NCBI RefSeq assembly: GCF_002995495.1
Contig: NZ_PVZV01000006.1
Location: forward strand, 1-64,000
Reading direction: 5' to 3'
Length of the DNA: 64,000 nucleotides
Source: Actinocorallia populi
Lineage (GTDB): Bacteria > Actinomycetota > Actinomycetes > Streptosporangiales > Streptosporangiaceae
In this document: positions 18,111-26,914 of the stretch, in pieces
How the letters are laid out: every line of letters begins with the position of its first letter
Position numbering within the stretch: the first letter of the stretch is position 1
Notes under the pieces: model-generated
Databases searched by the model: none
What the model was told of the DNA's origin: nothing
Seen by the model: only the letters and a program-made list of their open reading frames with translations
Program-made: the position numbers and the translations under genes

Positions 18111-19619
18111 ATGAAAACCCTGCACGTGGGCATCGGATTGCTCATGCTGGCCTTGACCGCCTGCGGAAACGACGGCGGCAAGGCGTCCCCGACCGCAGGC
18201 GACACGCTCCGGTACGTCGCGGTCGGCGCCCCCGCCACCGCGAGCCACGACCCGCACGGCGGGATCGGCAACCAGTCCGACCTGACCAGGTTCGCTCTCG
18301 TCTACGACGTGCTCACCAAGCCCGGACCCGAAGGCGCCACCGAGTTCAGGCTGGCCACCGCGTTCGAGCCGGACGGGAAGCTGACCACCTGGACGGTCAG
18401 GCTCCGCGACGACGCGAAGTTCACCGACGGACGCCCCGTCCGAGCCGCCGACGTGCTGTTCTCCCTGCGGCGCATCCACGAGAAGGCCGCCGAGAACTTC
18501 GGGCGGCTGCAGATGTTCGACTTCGCCGCCTCCAGCGTCGTGGACGACCACACGCTGAAGCTCGTCACGCCGCAGCCCTACGCCGAGGTGCCGCGCGCCC
18601 TGGAATCGATCAGCTTCGTCGTGCCGGAGGGGACCACCGCGTTCGACAAGCCCGCTCCCGGCTCCGGCCCTTACCGGATGACCGGCGGCAACGCCGAGAA
18701 CGCCGTGCTGGAACGCAACGAGGGCTGGTGGGGCGCGAAGCCCCCGACCCGCCGGATCGAGATCCGCGCGGTCGTAGACCCGCAGGCCCGCGCCCAGGCG
18801 GTCATCTCCGGCCAGGCCGACGTGGCCAGCGCCGTCAGCCCCGCCACCGCGCGGCAGGCCGCGCAGAACGCCGACCTCAAGGTGGTGCACCGCCCCGCCG
18901 TCAACATGTACCCGTTCGTCATGCGCCTGGACCGGGAGCCGTTCGACGACCCGCGCGTCCGGGAGGCGGTCAAGCTCGCGGCCGACCGGCAGGAACTGCT
19001 CGACAAGGTCTTCCTCGGCTTCGGGCAGATCGGCAACGACCTCCTCACCCCCGCCGACCCCTCCAGTCCGAAGGACGTGCCGCAGCGCTCCCGCGACCTC
19101 GACCGCGCCAGGGAACTGCTCAAGGAGGCCGGGCACGCCGACGGGCTGAAGCTGACACTGGCCACCACCACCTCCTACCCGGGCATGGACACCGCCGCGA
19201 CGCTCTTCGCCGAACAGCTGGGCGAGGCCGGGATCGACGTCGAGGTGAAGACGGAGGCGCCCGACACCTACTGGACGGCCGTGTTCGCCAAGAGCGACTT
19301 CTACACCGGCTTCTTCGGCGGCATCCCGTTCACCGACGTCGCCCGCGTCTCCCTGCTCGGCGATTCGCCCACCAACGAGACCGCCTGGAAGCGCCCGGAG
19401 TGGGACAAGGCCTTCGGTGACGCGCTGGCCACCGAGGACGAGGCCGCCCGCCGCAGGATCCTCGGCGGCCTGCAGCGCGAGCTGCGCGACGAGGGCGGCT
19501 ACGTCGTCTGGGGCACCGGCGACGGGCTGGACCTCGCCGCCGGGAAGGTGACCGGGCTGCCCGAGGGCCCCGGCTTCGACAGCGCGTTCATCGAACAGGT
19601 CCGCGTGGCGGCTCCGTGA
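18111..19619 (+). CDS. ABC importer substrate-binding lipoprotein, peptide/nickel (SBP_bac_5) family
   Basis: The 502-residue protein has a lipoprotein signal with lipobox ALTAC at about residue 18 and a cluster C (family 5) binding fold: TWTVRLRDDAKFTDGRPVRAADV and GSGPYRM are typical. It would sit outside the membrane and bind a peptide-like or metal-chelate ligand. It starts 22 bases after the synthetase, and its stop overlaps the next permease start. Staphylopine-type metallophores are imported by the same family (CntA), so a zinc-metallophore ligand is likely in this context. That is inference. Confidence 0.88.
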   Translation: MKTLHVGIGLLMLALTACGNDGGKASPTAGDTLRYVAVGAPATASHDPHGGIGNQSDLTRFALVYDVLTKPGPEGATEFRLATAFEPDGKLTTWTVRLRDDAKFTDGRPVRAADVLFSLRRIHEKAAENFGRLQMFDFAASSVVDDHTLKLVTPQPYAEVPRALESISFVVPEGTTAFDKPAPGSGPYRMTGGNAENAVLERNEGWWGAKPPTRRIEIRAVVDPQARAQAVISGQADVASAVSPATARQAAQNADLKVVHRPAVNMYPFVMRLDREPFDDPRVREAVKLAADRQELLDKVFLGFGQIGNDLLTPADPSSPKDVPQRSRDLDRARELLKEAGHADGLKLTLATTTSYPGMDTAATLFAEQLGEAGIDVEVKTEAPDTYWTAVFAKSDFYTGFFGGIPFTDVARVSLLGDSPTNETAWKRPEWDKAFGDALATEDEAARRRILGGLQRELRDEGGYVVWGTGDGLDLAAGKVTGLPEGPGFDSAFIEQVRVAAP

Positions 19620-20542
19620 TCCGGTCCGTCCCGGCCGCGGCGGGCAGGGCACTGGCCCTGCTCGCCGCGACCTCCCTGATCGTCTTCTGGGCCACCGAGC
19701 TGCTGCCCTCCGACGCCGCCGAGTCCAAGGCCGCAGGGCGGGCCACCGGCGCGCAGCTCGCCGCGCTGCGCGCCGAGCTGGGACTCGACCGCCCGGCCTG
19801 GGAGCGCTACCTGTCCTGGGCCGGCGGGCTCGCACACGGCGACGCGGGCACCTCCCTGGTCACCGGCCGCCCGGTGGGGGAGATGCTCGCCGAGCGCCTG
19901 CCCGCCACCCTCACCCTGGCCGGATGCGCGCTCGCCGTGGCCGTCCCGCTCGCCCTCGTCCTGGCCTGGCGCGTCGGCGCCGCCCCGCACGGGCGGATCG
20001 CCGCGCTGACGGCCGTGGCCGCGGCGGTGCCGCAGCCGGTGTTCGCCGCCGCGCTCGTCGCGCTCTTCGCCGGAACCCTGCCCTGGCTGCCCCCCGTCTC
20101 GCTCCTGGCCCCCGACACCCCGCCTCTGGCGCAGCCGGAACTGCTCGTCCTGCCCGCGCTGGCCCTGGCCCTGCCCTCGGCGGCGTTCGGCGCGGGGATG
20201 CTGGGCGGCGCGGTCGCCGACACCCTGCGCCGTTCTTACGTCCGCGACGCCGCGGCCCGGGGCCTGCCGCCGGCCCGGGTGGCGCTGCGCCACGTGGCGC
20301 CCCTCCTGGCGGCCCCCGCCCTGCGGATCCTGGCGCTGCTGACCGGCGGCCTGCTGGCCTCCACCGCCGTCATCGAGGTGATGTTCGGCTACTCCGGACT
20401 CGGCGAACTGCTGGTCAGCGCGATCGGCACCCGCGACCTCCCGGTCGTCCAGGCCGTGGCGATGCTCACCGCGGCCACCGTCCTGTCCGGTCTCGCGACC
20501 GCCGACGTCCTGGCCGCCCGCCACCGGGAGGAGCCGTGCTGA
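19616..20542 (+). CDS. ABC importer permease, DppB/NikB family
   Basis: The 308-residue inner-membrane protein has the DppB/NikB layout: an N-terminal helix, an exposed LGLDRPAWERYLSWAGGLAHGD-like segment, then five further helices with the ATPase-docking EAA loop (DAAARGLPPARVALRHVAPL) and FGYSGLGELLVSAI, typical of this family. GTG 19616 overlaps the binding-protein stop by four bases. It pairs with the fused permease-ATPase encoded next. Confidence 0.9.
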   Translation: MIRSVPAAAGRALALLAATSLIVFWATELLPSDAAESKAAGRATGAQLAALRAELGLDRPAWERYLSWAGGLAHGDAGTSLVTGRPVGEMLAERLPATLTLAGCALAVAVPLALVLAWRVGAAPHGRIAALTAVAAAVPQPVFAAALVALFAGTLPWLPPVSLLAPDTPPLAQPELLVLPALALALPSAAFGAGMLGGAVADTLRRSYVRDAAARGLPPARVALRHVAPLLAAPALRILALLTGGLLASTAVIEVMFGYSGLGELLVSAIGTRDLPVVQAVAMLTAATVLSGLATADVLAARHREEPC

Positions 20543-22716
20543 GGACGCGGGTGGTGATCGCAGGGCTCATCGTGGTCTGGGCTTTGGGCGGGGGTCTGCT
20601 GGCGCCGTACGACCCGCAGGAGTCCGTGGGGTCGCCCTGGCAGCCGCCCGGCGGCGGGTTCGTGCTCGGCACGGACGTGGCGGGCCGGGACGTGCTGTCG
20701 CGGTTGCTGGCCGGAGGACGGGAGCTGACCCTGGTCGCGCTGGCCGGCGCCGCCATCGCCGGGGCCGTGGGGGTCGCGGGCGGCCTGGCCGCCGGGTGGC
20801 GCGACGGCCGGACGTCCCGGTGGCTGACGGCGACGGCGGACCTGCTGCTCGCCGTTCCCTTCCTGCTGCTGGCGCTGCTGCTGGCCGTCGCGCTCCCGGC
20901 CCCGGCGGCCGTGATCGCGGGGACGGTCTGCGGAGGCGCGCCTCTGGGCCTGCGGGTGGCCCGCGACCTCGTACGGCAGGTCAGGCACGCCGGGTACGTG
21001 GAGGCCGCCCGGTGCAGGGGCGAACGACCGGCCGTCATCATGGTCCGGGAGATCCTGCCCGCGCTGGCCGGTTTCGCCTTCGCCGACCTGCTGCTGCGCT
21101 TCGTCCTGGCCCTCCAGCTCGGAGCGGCCTTCGGCATCCTCGGCTTCGGCGCCGATCCCTCCGCTCCCGATTGGGGCCGCATGGTCCGCGAGAACCTGCC
21201 CGGCGTCGCGCTCAACCGCTGGGCGCTGGTGGCCCCCGCACTCGCCCTGACCCTCCTCGTGCTCGCCGCCTTGCCGGTCTCCGCCCGCCGGTCCCGTCCC
21301 TCGCGGCGGACTCCCGTCCGGTGGCGTCCGGTCGGGGAACAGGTCCCTGCGGGGGAGCGGAGGAGCGCGCTGCTCCAGGTGAAGGGGTTGACCGTCGTGG
21401 ACGCGAACGGCCGCGGGGTCGTCGACGGGCTGGGATTCGACCTCGCACCCGGCGAGGTGCTCGCACTGACGGGGCCTTCGGGCTGCGGCAAGACCAGCGC
21501 CGTCCGCGGAGTGCTCGATGTGCTCGAACCCGGCCTGCGGCGGGTCGCAGGGACGGTGGCGTGGCGCGGGAGCGAGGTGCGGCCGGGACGGGCGGCCCGG
21601 CGCTGGCGGCGGACGGAGGTCGGGCTGCTCGACCAGGACCCGGCGGGAACGCTGAACCCGCTGATGAGCGTCGGCTCCCTGGTGCTGGAAGGGTCGGGCC
21701 GGACGGCAGGGGAGGCCCGCGCCCTGCTGGAGTCGCTCGGCCTGGACGCCGGGCGGATCTGGGATCTGCGGCCGCGTCCGCTGTCGGGCGGGCAGGCCCA
21801 GCGGGTCGCGCTGGCGCGTGCGCTGCTCGAAGACCCGGCGCTGCTCGTGCTCGACGAACCCACCAGCGGCCTGGACCCGCAGACGCTGGACCTGGTCGTG
21901 CGCGTGCTGAAGGAACCCGGCCGCACGGCGCTGGTGATCACCCACGACGAGGACTTCGCGTCCCGTGTCGCCGACCGTTTCCTGCGCTTCGCGGAGCCAC
22001 CGGCATCCGTCAAGCGCCCGGCGCCCGAGAGCACCCCCGCCGGAGCACCGGTACTGCGGGTACGGGAACTGAGCCTGGGGCACGGCGACCGGCCCCTGAT
22101 CCAGGACGGGGAGCTGACCCTGGCGCAGGGGGAGTTCGTCGCGGTCGTCGGCCCGTCCGGCAGCGGCAAGAGCACACTGCTGCGCGCACTCGCCGGGCTG
22201 CGGCCCCCCGAGAGCGGCCGGGCGGACTTCCAGGGGCGTCCGCTCGCCTGGCCGCCGACCGAACGGGACGCCGGAACGCTCCGCGCCATCCAGTTCGTCG
22301 GCCAGGATCCCTCCGACGCGCTCAACCCCGCCCACCGGATCGGCACGGCGATCGCCCGCCCGGGACGGGTCTTCGGCATGCCCGTGGACGTCCCCGAGCT
22401 GCTGGAGCGCGTCGGCCTCGATCCGGCGCTGGCCGGAAGCCGCCCGGGGGAGCTGTCCGGCGGGCAGCGCCAGCGGGCGGCGCTCGCCCGCGCGCTGGCC
22501 GCGCGGCCCGCCGTGCTGCTCGCCGACGAGATCACCTCCGCCCTGGACACCGGCACCGCCGCCGGGCTGCTGGACCTGCTCGACGGGCTGCGCGCCGACG
22601 GGCTGGCGCTGCTGCTGGTCACCCATGACACCGCGGTCGCCGCCCGCGCCGACCGGGTCCTCCGACTTTCCGATCATCGACTCGTCCGAACGGAGAACGA
22701 TGTTCACGCACGCTGA
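20536..22716 (+). CDS. fused ABC importer: DppC/NikC permease plus two ATPase domains
   Basis: A 726-residue single polypeptide. Residues 1-250 are a DppC/NikC permease (LGTDVAGRDVLSRLLAGGRE; EAA loop EAARCRGERPAVIMVREILP). Residues about 275-490 are a DppD-like ATPase (GPSGCGKT about 313, LSGGQAQR, VLDEPTSGLD). Residues about 505-720 are a DppF-like ATPase (GPSGSGKS about 538, LSGGQRQR, LADEITSALD). These are normally three separate genes. GTG 20536 follows GGGAGGAGCC and overlaps the previous stop; the longer frame upstream is a shadow of the DppB gene. With the preceding two genes it forms a complete importer inside the metallophore operon. Confidence 0.9.
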   Translation: MLRTRVVIAGLIVVWALGGGLLAPYDPQESVGSPWQPPGGGFVLGTDVAGRDVLSRLLAGGRELTLVALAGAAIAGAVGVAGGLAAGWRDGRTSRWLTATADLLLAVPFLLLALLLAVALPAPAAVIAGTVCGGAPLGLRVARDLVRQVRHAGYVEAARCRGERPAVIMVREILPALAGFAFADLLLRFVLALQLGAAFGILGFGADPSAPDWGRMVRENLPGVALNRWALVAPALALTLLVLAALPVSARRSRPSRRTPVRWRPVGEQVPAGERRSALLQVKGLTVVDANGRGVVDGLGFDLAPGEVLALTGPSGCGKTSAVRGVLDVLEPGLRRVAGTVAWRGSEVRPGRAARRWRRTEVGLLDQDPAGTLNPLMSVGSLVLEGSGRTAGEARALLESLGLDAGRIWDLRPRPLSGGQAQRVALARALLEDPALLVLDEPTSGLDPQTLDLVVRVLKEPGRTALVITHDEDFASRVADRFLRFAEPPASVKRPAPESTPAGAPVLRVRELSLGHGDRPLIQDGELTLAQGEFVAVVGPSGSGKSTLLRALAGLRPPESGRADFQGRPLAWPPTERDAGTLRAIQFVGQDPSDALNPAHRIGTAIARPGRVFGMPVDVPELLERVGLDPALAGSRPGELSGGQRQRAALARALAARPAVLLADEITSALDTGTAAGLLDLLDGLRADGLALLLVTHDTAVAARADRVLRLSDHRLVRTENDVHAR

Positions 22717-25081
22717 ACTCACCGACGCCGCCGCCCGCCTGTCCGGCCACCCCTGGATCGCCGAGGCCCTCCCGGGAGCCGACGGCACGCTGCTCCTGCG
22801 CCCCGGCCCGTCGGCCCTGGCGGCGCGGCCCGTCCCGGGCGGGCTCGTCGCCGAGTACCTCGAGCACTGGGGCGAGGTGTACGACTGGACGTACACGCGA
22901 GGCGACGGAAGGCACGCCGAGGACCTTGACCTGTCGGGCTGGCGGGCCTCCGACACCGGGCAGCCGCTGCCGGTCGAGCACATGCGCGCATGGGTGGAGC
23001 ACACCGTCGACCTGGTGGCGGGGCTGCGTCCCCGCCGGATCCTGGAACTCGGCTGCGGCACGGGCCTGCTGGCGCACCGGTTGCGCGGGCGGGCGGAGGG
23101 CTACGTCGGCACGGACGTGTCCGGCACGGCGGTCGAGCGGCTGAGCGCCCAGGACCTGCCCGGCACGGCCTTCGTCCGGGCGGGCGCGCACGAGGCCGCC
23201 TCGCCGGAGGTCCGCGCGGCCATGGCCGGGCTGGGCTTCCCCGAGGGCAGGCCCGACTGCGTGGTGATCAACTCGGTGACCCAGTGCTTCCCGGGGGTCG
23301 CCTACCTGCGCGCGGTGCTGCACGACGCGATCGAACTGGTCGAGCCCGGCGGCTCGATCCTCGTCGGGGACGTACGGGACGCCCGGCTGCTCGACCACTT
23401 CGCCCGGTGGGCCGAGCACGGCGACCCCGAGGCCGCCGCGGAGCGGCGGGCCCGCGAGCCGGAGCTGCTCTTCGACCCGCCGCTGCTGGCCCGCCTGGCC
23501 CGCGAGAGCGGCCGGACGGTCCGCATGAGCGTCCATCCCAAGACGATGACGGCCGACACCGAGCTCACCCGCTACCGGTTCGACGCGGTGCTGAGGATCG
23601 ACTCACCATCACCGGAGGCCGTCCCCGTCGTGCCCTGGAGCGGTGAGAACGCGCTGAAGGAGCAACTCGCGGAGGGCCCCGTCCGCATCGGAGGCATCCC
23701 CAACGCCCTGCTGGCGCCCGGCCCGGACGCGGTGACCCCGCACCGGCTGCGCGACCTGGCCGCAGGCCGTGCCGCAGTGGTCGCCGACCCCGCCGATCCC
23801 GCCCGGCTCGCGCTGGTCTCACCCCCGGAAGCAGCACCCCGCCCCGTGGAGGAGTGCCCGGGATCGGGCACCGCCCACGACCCGCTGCCCGCGTTCGTGG
23901 AGCGCCGCCTGAGCGAGGTCGCACGCGCCGTGCTGCGCCGTTCGTTCCCGGTGGCCGTCCTTCCCTCCGGCCTGCCGGACCGGGCCGACGCCCTGGCGGA
24001 AGCCGCGGTCGGCCAGGAGCAGGCGAGGGAGCTGCCGGAGTTCCTGCGCCGCCTGGACGAAGCCGCCTTGGCAGCGATGGCGCTCACCCTGCGCCCGGCG
24101 GGCGAGGCGCGCTCCGAGGGCGAGGTCGCCGCGGCGCTGGGCGTCGCCGACCGGCACCGCTGGATCCTGCGGCGCTGGCTCGCCGTCCTGGCGGCGGAAG
24201 GCGAACCGGGCCCGGTCGCCACCACCGGCCTCGCCGAGGAAGGAGAACGCCTCGGCTATCCGGCCGAGACCACCCGGTTCATGCTGGCGGCGATGGCCCG
24301 GCTGCCCGAACTGCTGCGGGACGAGCTGACACTTCAGGCGCTGCTGTTCGAGGACCCGAAGACCGCCGACGGCGCCTACCGGGAGAACACCGTCAACCGG
24401 TACCTCAACGCCGGAGTCGCCGAGGTGATGCGCTGGGCCCGGGAGAAAACCCCGCAGACCCGGCCGCTGCGCGTCCTGGAACTGGGCGCGGGCGTCGGCG
24501 GCACCACCATGGACGCCTTGGACGCGCTGGCCGGAGAAGAAATCGATTACCACTTCACCGACGTGTCCCGCTATTTCCTGTCGCTGGGCCGTGAACGCTT
24601 CGGCCACCGGAAGGGGGTGCGGTTCGGGCTCTTCGACATCAACGAAGACCCGCTCGGGCAGGGCGTCCCACCCGGTTCCCTGGACGTGGTGCTGTCGGCG
24701 AACGTGCTGCACAACGCCCGCGACATCAGGGCGACCCTGTCGGGACTGAGGGAGCTGCTGGCGCCGGACGGGCTGTTCGTCTTCGTCGAGACGAGCCGGG
24801 AGCTGTACTCGATCCTGACCTCGATGCAGTTCCTCATGTCCGCCCCGCAGGGCCGCGAACGCCTGGACCCGGCCGACCCCAGGGCCGCCGACGACCGCGT
24901 CTTCCTCAGCCGCCGGGAATGGCGGGACGAACTGGAGCGGGCGGGCCTGAACCACTGGTTCACCCTCCCGCGACAGGACCGTCCGCTGTCGGCGACCGGC
25001 CTCCACCTCTTCGTCGCACGCCGCGCGCAGCCCGCCGAAGCGGAAGCGGACCACGGCCCGGCAGCGTCATCGCCGTCCTGA
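22700..25081 (+). CDS. stand-alone tandem SAM methyltransferase (MT-MT)
   Basis: A 793-residue protein with two unrelated-looking class I methyltransferase domains. The first (about 50-320) has an EYLEHWGEVYDWTY entry motif and LELGCGTGLL about 114, as in methyltransferases embedded in NRPS adenylation domains. The second (about 420-780) has LELGAGVGGTT about 592 and SANVLHNARDI, like the C-methyltransferases of HMWP1-type synthetases. Here they are detached and must act in trans on carrier-bound thiazoline or ketide intermediates. ATG 22700 with GGAG upstream is chosen; it overlaps the previous gene by 17 bases. It is the last gene of the rightward operon, before a strong terminator. Confidence 0.85.
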   Translation: MFTHAELTDAAARLSGHPWIAEALPGADGTLLLRPGPSALAARPVPGGLVAEYLEHWGEVYDWTYTRGDGRHAEDLDLSGWRASDTGQPLPVEHMRAWVEHTVDLVAGLRPRRILELGCGTGLLAHRLRGRAEGYVGTDVSGTAVERLSAQDLPGTAFVRAGAHEAASPEVRAAMAGLGFPEGRPDCVVINSVTQCFPGVAYLRAVLHDAIELVEPGGSILVGDVRDARLLDHFARWAEHGDPEAAAERRAREPELLFDPPLLARLARESGRTVRMSVHPKTMTADTELTRYRFDAVLRIDSPSPEAVPVVPWSGENALKEQLAEGPVRIGGIPNALLAPGPDAVTPHRLRDLAAGRAAVVADPADPARLALVSPPEAAPRPVEECPGSGTAHDPLPAFVERRLSEVARAVLRRSFPVAVLPSGLPDRADALAEAAVGQEQARELPEFLRRLDEAALAAMALTLRPAGEARSEGEVAAALGVADRHRWILRRWLAVLAAEGEPGPVATTGLAEEGERLGYPAETTRFMLAAMARLPELLRDELTLQALLFEDPKTADGAYRENTVNRYLNAGVAEVMRWAREKTPQTRPLRVLELGAGVGGTTMDALDALAGEEIDYHFTDVSRYFLSLGRERFGHRKGVRFGLFDINEDPLGQGVPPGSLDVVLSANVLHNARDIRATLSGLRELLAPDGLFVFVETSRELYSILTSMQFLMSAPQGRERLDPADPRAADDRVFLSRREWRDELERAGLNHWFTLPRQDRPLSATGLHLFVARRAQPAEAEADHGPAASSPS

Positions 25082-25126
25082 CGGCACCGGTCCGCTGCGG
25101 CCTCCTTCACTTCGGTGGGCGAGAAG

Positions 25127-25158
25127 GCGGGACCGGCCGCCGGCCGGTCCCGCTTTTT
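25127..25158. terminator. bidirectional intrinsic terminator
   Basis: A perfect 12-bp stem (25127-25138 with 25142-25153) and 3-base loop is followed by TTTTT, with A residues on the other side. It separates the convergent methyltransferase and flavoprotein genes and is the clearest intrinsic terminator in the window. Confidence 0.92.
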
Positions 25159-25179
25159 CACCTCCTCACTGGGCGCAGG

Positions 25180-26100
25180 TCAGATCTCGCCCAGGTCGGA
25201 TCGGAAGAGGTCGCCCTCCATCCAGACGGCGGCGCGGACGCCGTCGGCGGCTCCCAGCGAGACCAGGGTGACCGCGTCGGGGACGGCCGGGAGCTTGGCG
25301 GTGTCTCCGGCGGCCGCCACCCCCGGCACCGTGGTCTGCTGCAGTTCGTCGACCCGCACGGTGCCGTCGGGCAGGATCTCGCAGCCCAGTCCGGCGGCGA
25401 GCGAGGCGTGCTGGCGGGTGGGGGCGCGGTGGTAGACCGCCTCGCGGGCCAGGACCTCGCCGTCGGCGAAGTGCACCTCCAGCGCGCCGGGCTCGCCGGT
25501 CAGCCGGGCTATCGGCGTGGAGACGACCCGGACGCCGCGCTCGCCGAGCTTCTTGGCGACCCCGTCGGCCAGGTCGAGGGGACCGTCGGTGCACAGCACC
25601 ACGTCGTCGCTGAACCGGTCGGCGACGTAGAGGGCGAGCATGGCCTCGGCGGGCTCGCGGGTGATCACCGCGAGGGTCTTGCCGGTGGTCTCCCAGCCGT
25701 GGCAGAACGGGCAGTGGAAGACGCCGCGGCCGAACCGCTCGGGCAGCCCCTCGATCCGGTAGGGCTCGTCGACCTGGCCGGTGGCCAGCACCAGCCGCCG
25801 CGCCCGCTCGACCGTCCCGTCGGCCAGTTCGACCGCGAAGTCCTCCTTGGCTCCGCGCGCGGTCACCACGCTGCCCGCGCGGACCTCCACCGTGGGGTAG
25901 GCGGCCAGCTCGGCGCGGCCCAGCGCCAGGAGCTCCGAAGGCGGGAACCCGTCCCGGCTCAGGTACATGTGCATCTCGTCCGCCGGGGCGTTGCGCACCC
26001 GCCCGCCGTCGACGACCAGCACCCTGCGGCGCTGCCGCCCGAACACCAGGGCGGCGCTGAGCCCGGCGGGCCCTCCGCCGACCACGATCACGTCGTACAT
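25180..26100 (-). CDS. thioredoxin-reductase-like flavoprotein (GliT/HlmI type)
   Basis: The 306-residue protein opens with the FAD motif VIVVGGGPAGLSAAL and carries the redox pair CPFCHGWE at about residue 135, plus a C-terminal FAD segment VAAAGDT. The second nucleotide motif (GGGxSA in thioredoxin reductases) is replaced by VITREPAEAML, so NADPH use is doubtful. Dithiol oxidases of gliotoxin and holomycin pathways have the same layout. ATG 26100 is chosen because AGAAGGGG sits six bases upstream; ATG 26106 is an alternative. It lies between the two arms of the metallophore cluster, divergent from the thioesterase by 43 bases. Thiol/disulfide or thiazoline redox tailoring is inferred. Confidence 0.85.
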   Translation of the reverse strand: MYDVIVVGGGPAGLSAALVFGRQRRRVLVVDGGRVRNAPADEMHMYLSRDGFPPSELLALGRAELAAYPTVEVRAGSVVTARGAKEDFAVELADGTVERARRLVLATGQVDEPYRIEGLPERFGRGVFHCPFCHGWETTGKTLAVITREPAEAMLALYVADRFSDDVVLCTDGPLDLADGVAKKLGERGVRVVSTPIARLTGEPGALEVHFADGEVLAREAVYHRAPTRQHASLAAGLGCEILPDGTVRVDELQQTTVPGVAAAGDTAKLPAVPDAVTLVSLGAADGVRAAVWMEGDLFRSDLGEI

Positions 26101-26143
26101 CCTCATCCCCTTCTGTTCACTCCGCGATTGACGGGAGCCTGTC

Positions 26144-26914
26144 TTGTCCGCTGAATTCGGTCCTTGGCTGCGCTGCTTCACCCCCAGGCCGCGGGCACGG
26201 CTGCGGCTGGTGTGCCTGCCGCACGGCGGCGGCGGCGCGGCCGCCTACGCGGGCTGGGGCGACCTGGCCCCCGACGTCGAGGTGCTGGCCGTCTGCTACC
26301 CCGGCCGGGAGGACCGGCTCGGCGAGCCCTTCCCGGCCGACCTGCACACGCTCGTCGCCGAACTGGCGGACGCGCTGAAGCCGCTGGCCGACCGGCCGTA
26401 CGCGCTGTTCGGGCACAGCATGGGCGCGACGATCGCCTACGAGCTGGCCCGCGTCCTCCCCCGGCCCGAGCACCTGGTGGCGTCGGGCCGGGAGGCCCCG
26501 CAGGACGAGCGGGGCGGGACCGTCCACCTGCGCGACGAGGCGGGCCTGCTGGAGGAGGTCTCCCGGCTGGGCGGCACCGCGTCCGAGGTGCTCGCCGACC
26601 CCGCGCTGCGCACGATGATCCTGCGCTGCCTGCGCGAGGACTACCGGCTCATCGAGACCTACCGGCCCCGCCAGGCGCCGCCGCTGGACTGCCCCGTCTC
26701 GGTGTTCGTCGGCGACGCGGACCCCGACCTGACCGCCGCGCAGGCGGCCAGGTGGCGGCGCGTCACCTCCGGGAGGACCCGGCTGAGGGTCTTCCCCGGC
26801 GACCACTTCTACCTGGTGCCGCAACGCCGCGCCGTCCTGGCCGCGCTGCGCGAGGCGCTGGCCCGGCCTCAGGACCGGCGCCAGGCCTGGACGCCCTCGG
26901 CCGGGTCCTCCTGA
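26144..26914 (+). CDS. type II thioesterase
   Basis: A 256-residue alpha/beta hydrolase with the type II thioesterase signature: PWLRCFTPRPRARLRLVCLP at the start, oxyanion PHGGGGA, nucleophile GHSMGA about 91, and catalytic His in GDHFYL about 222. Such enzymes strip wrong or stalled acyl groups from carrier domains. TTG 26144 gives the standard family N-terminus and has GGGAG upstream; no ATG or GTG fits better. Its last 46 bases overlap the 3' end of the convergent methyltransferase gene. In a system where one adenylation domain must charge several carriers, an editing enzyme makes sense. Confidence 0.9.
   Translation: MSAEFGPWLRCFTPRPRARLRLVCLPHGGGGAAAYAGWGDLAPDVEVLAVCYPGREDRLGEPFPADLHTLVAELADALKPLADRPYALFGHSMGATIAYELARVLPRPEHLVASGREAPQDERGGTVHLRDEAGLLEEVSRLGGTASEVLADPALRTMILRCLREDYRLIETYRPRQAPPLDCPVSVFVGDADPDLTAAQAARWRRVTSGRTRLRVFPGDHFYLVPQRRAVLAALREALARPQDRRQAWTPSAGSS

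Noticed and set aside
13988-18271. A 1427-codon open frame antisense to the PKS
   Set aside because: Low-complexity Arg/Gly/Pro/Val translation without domains; a GC-rich shadow of the PKS frame.
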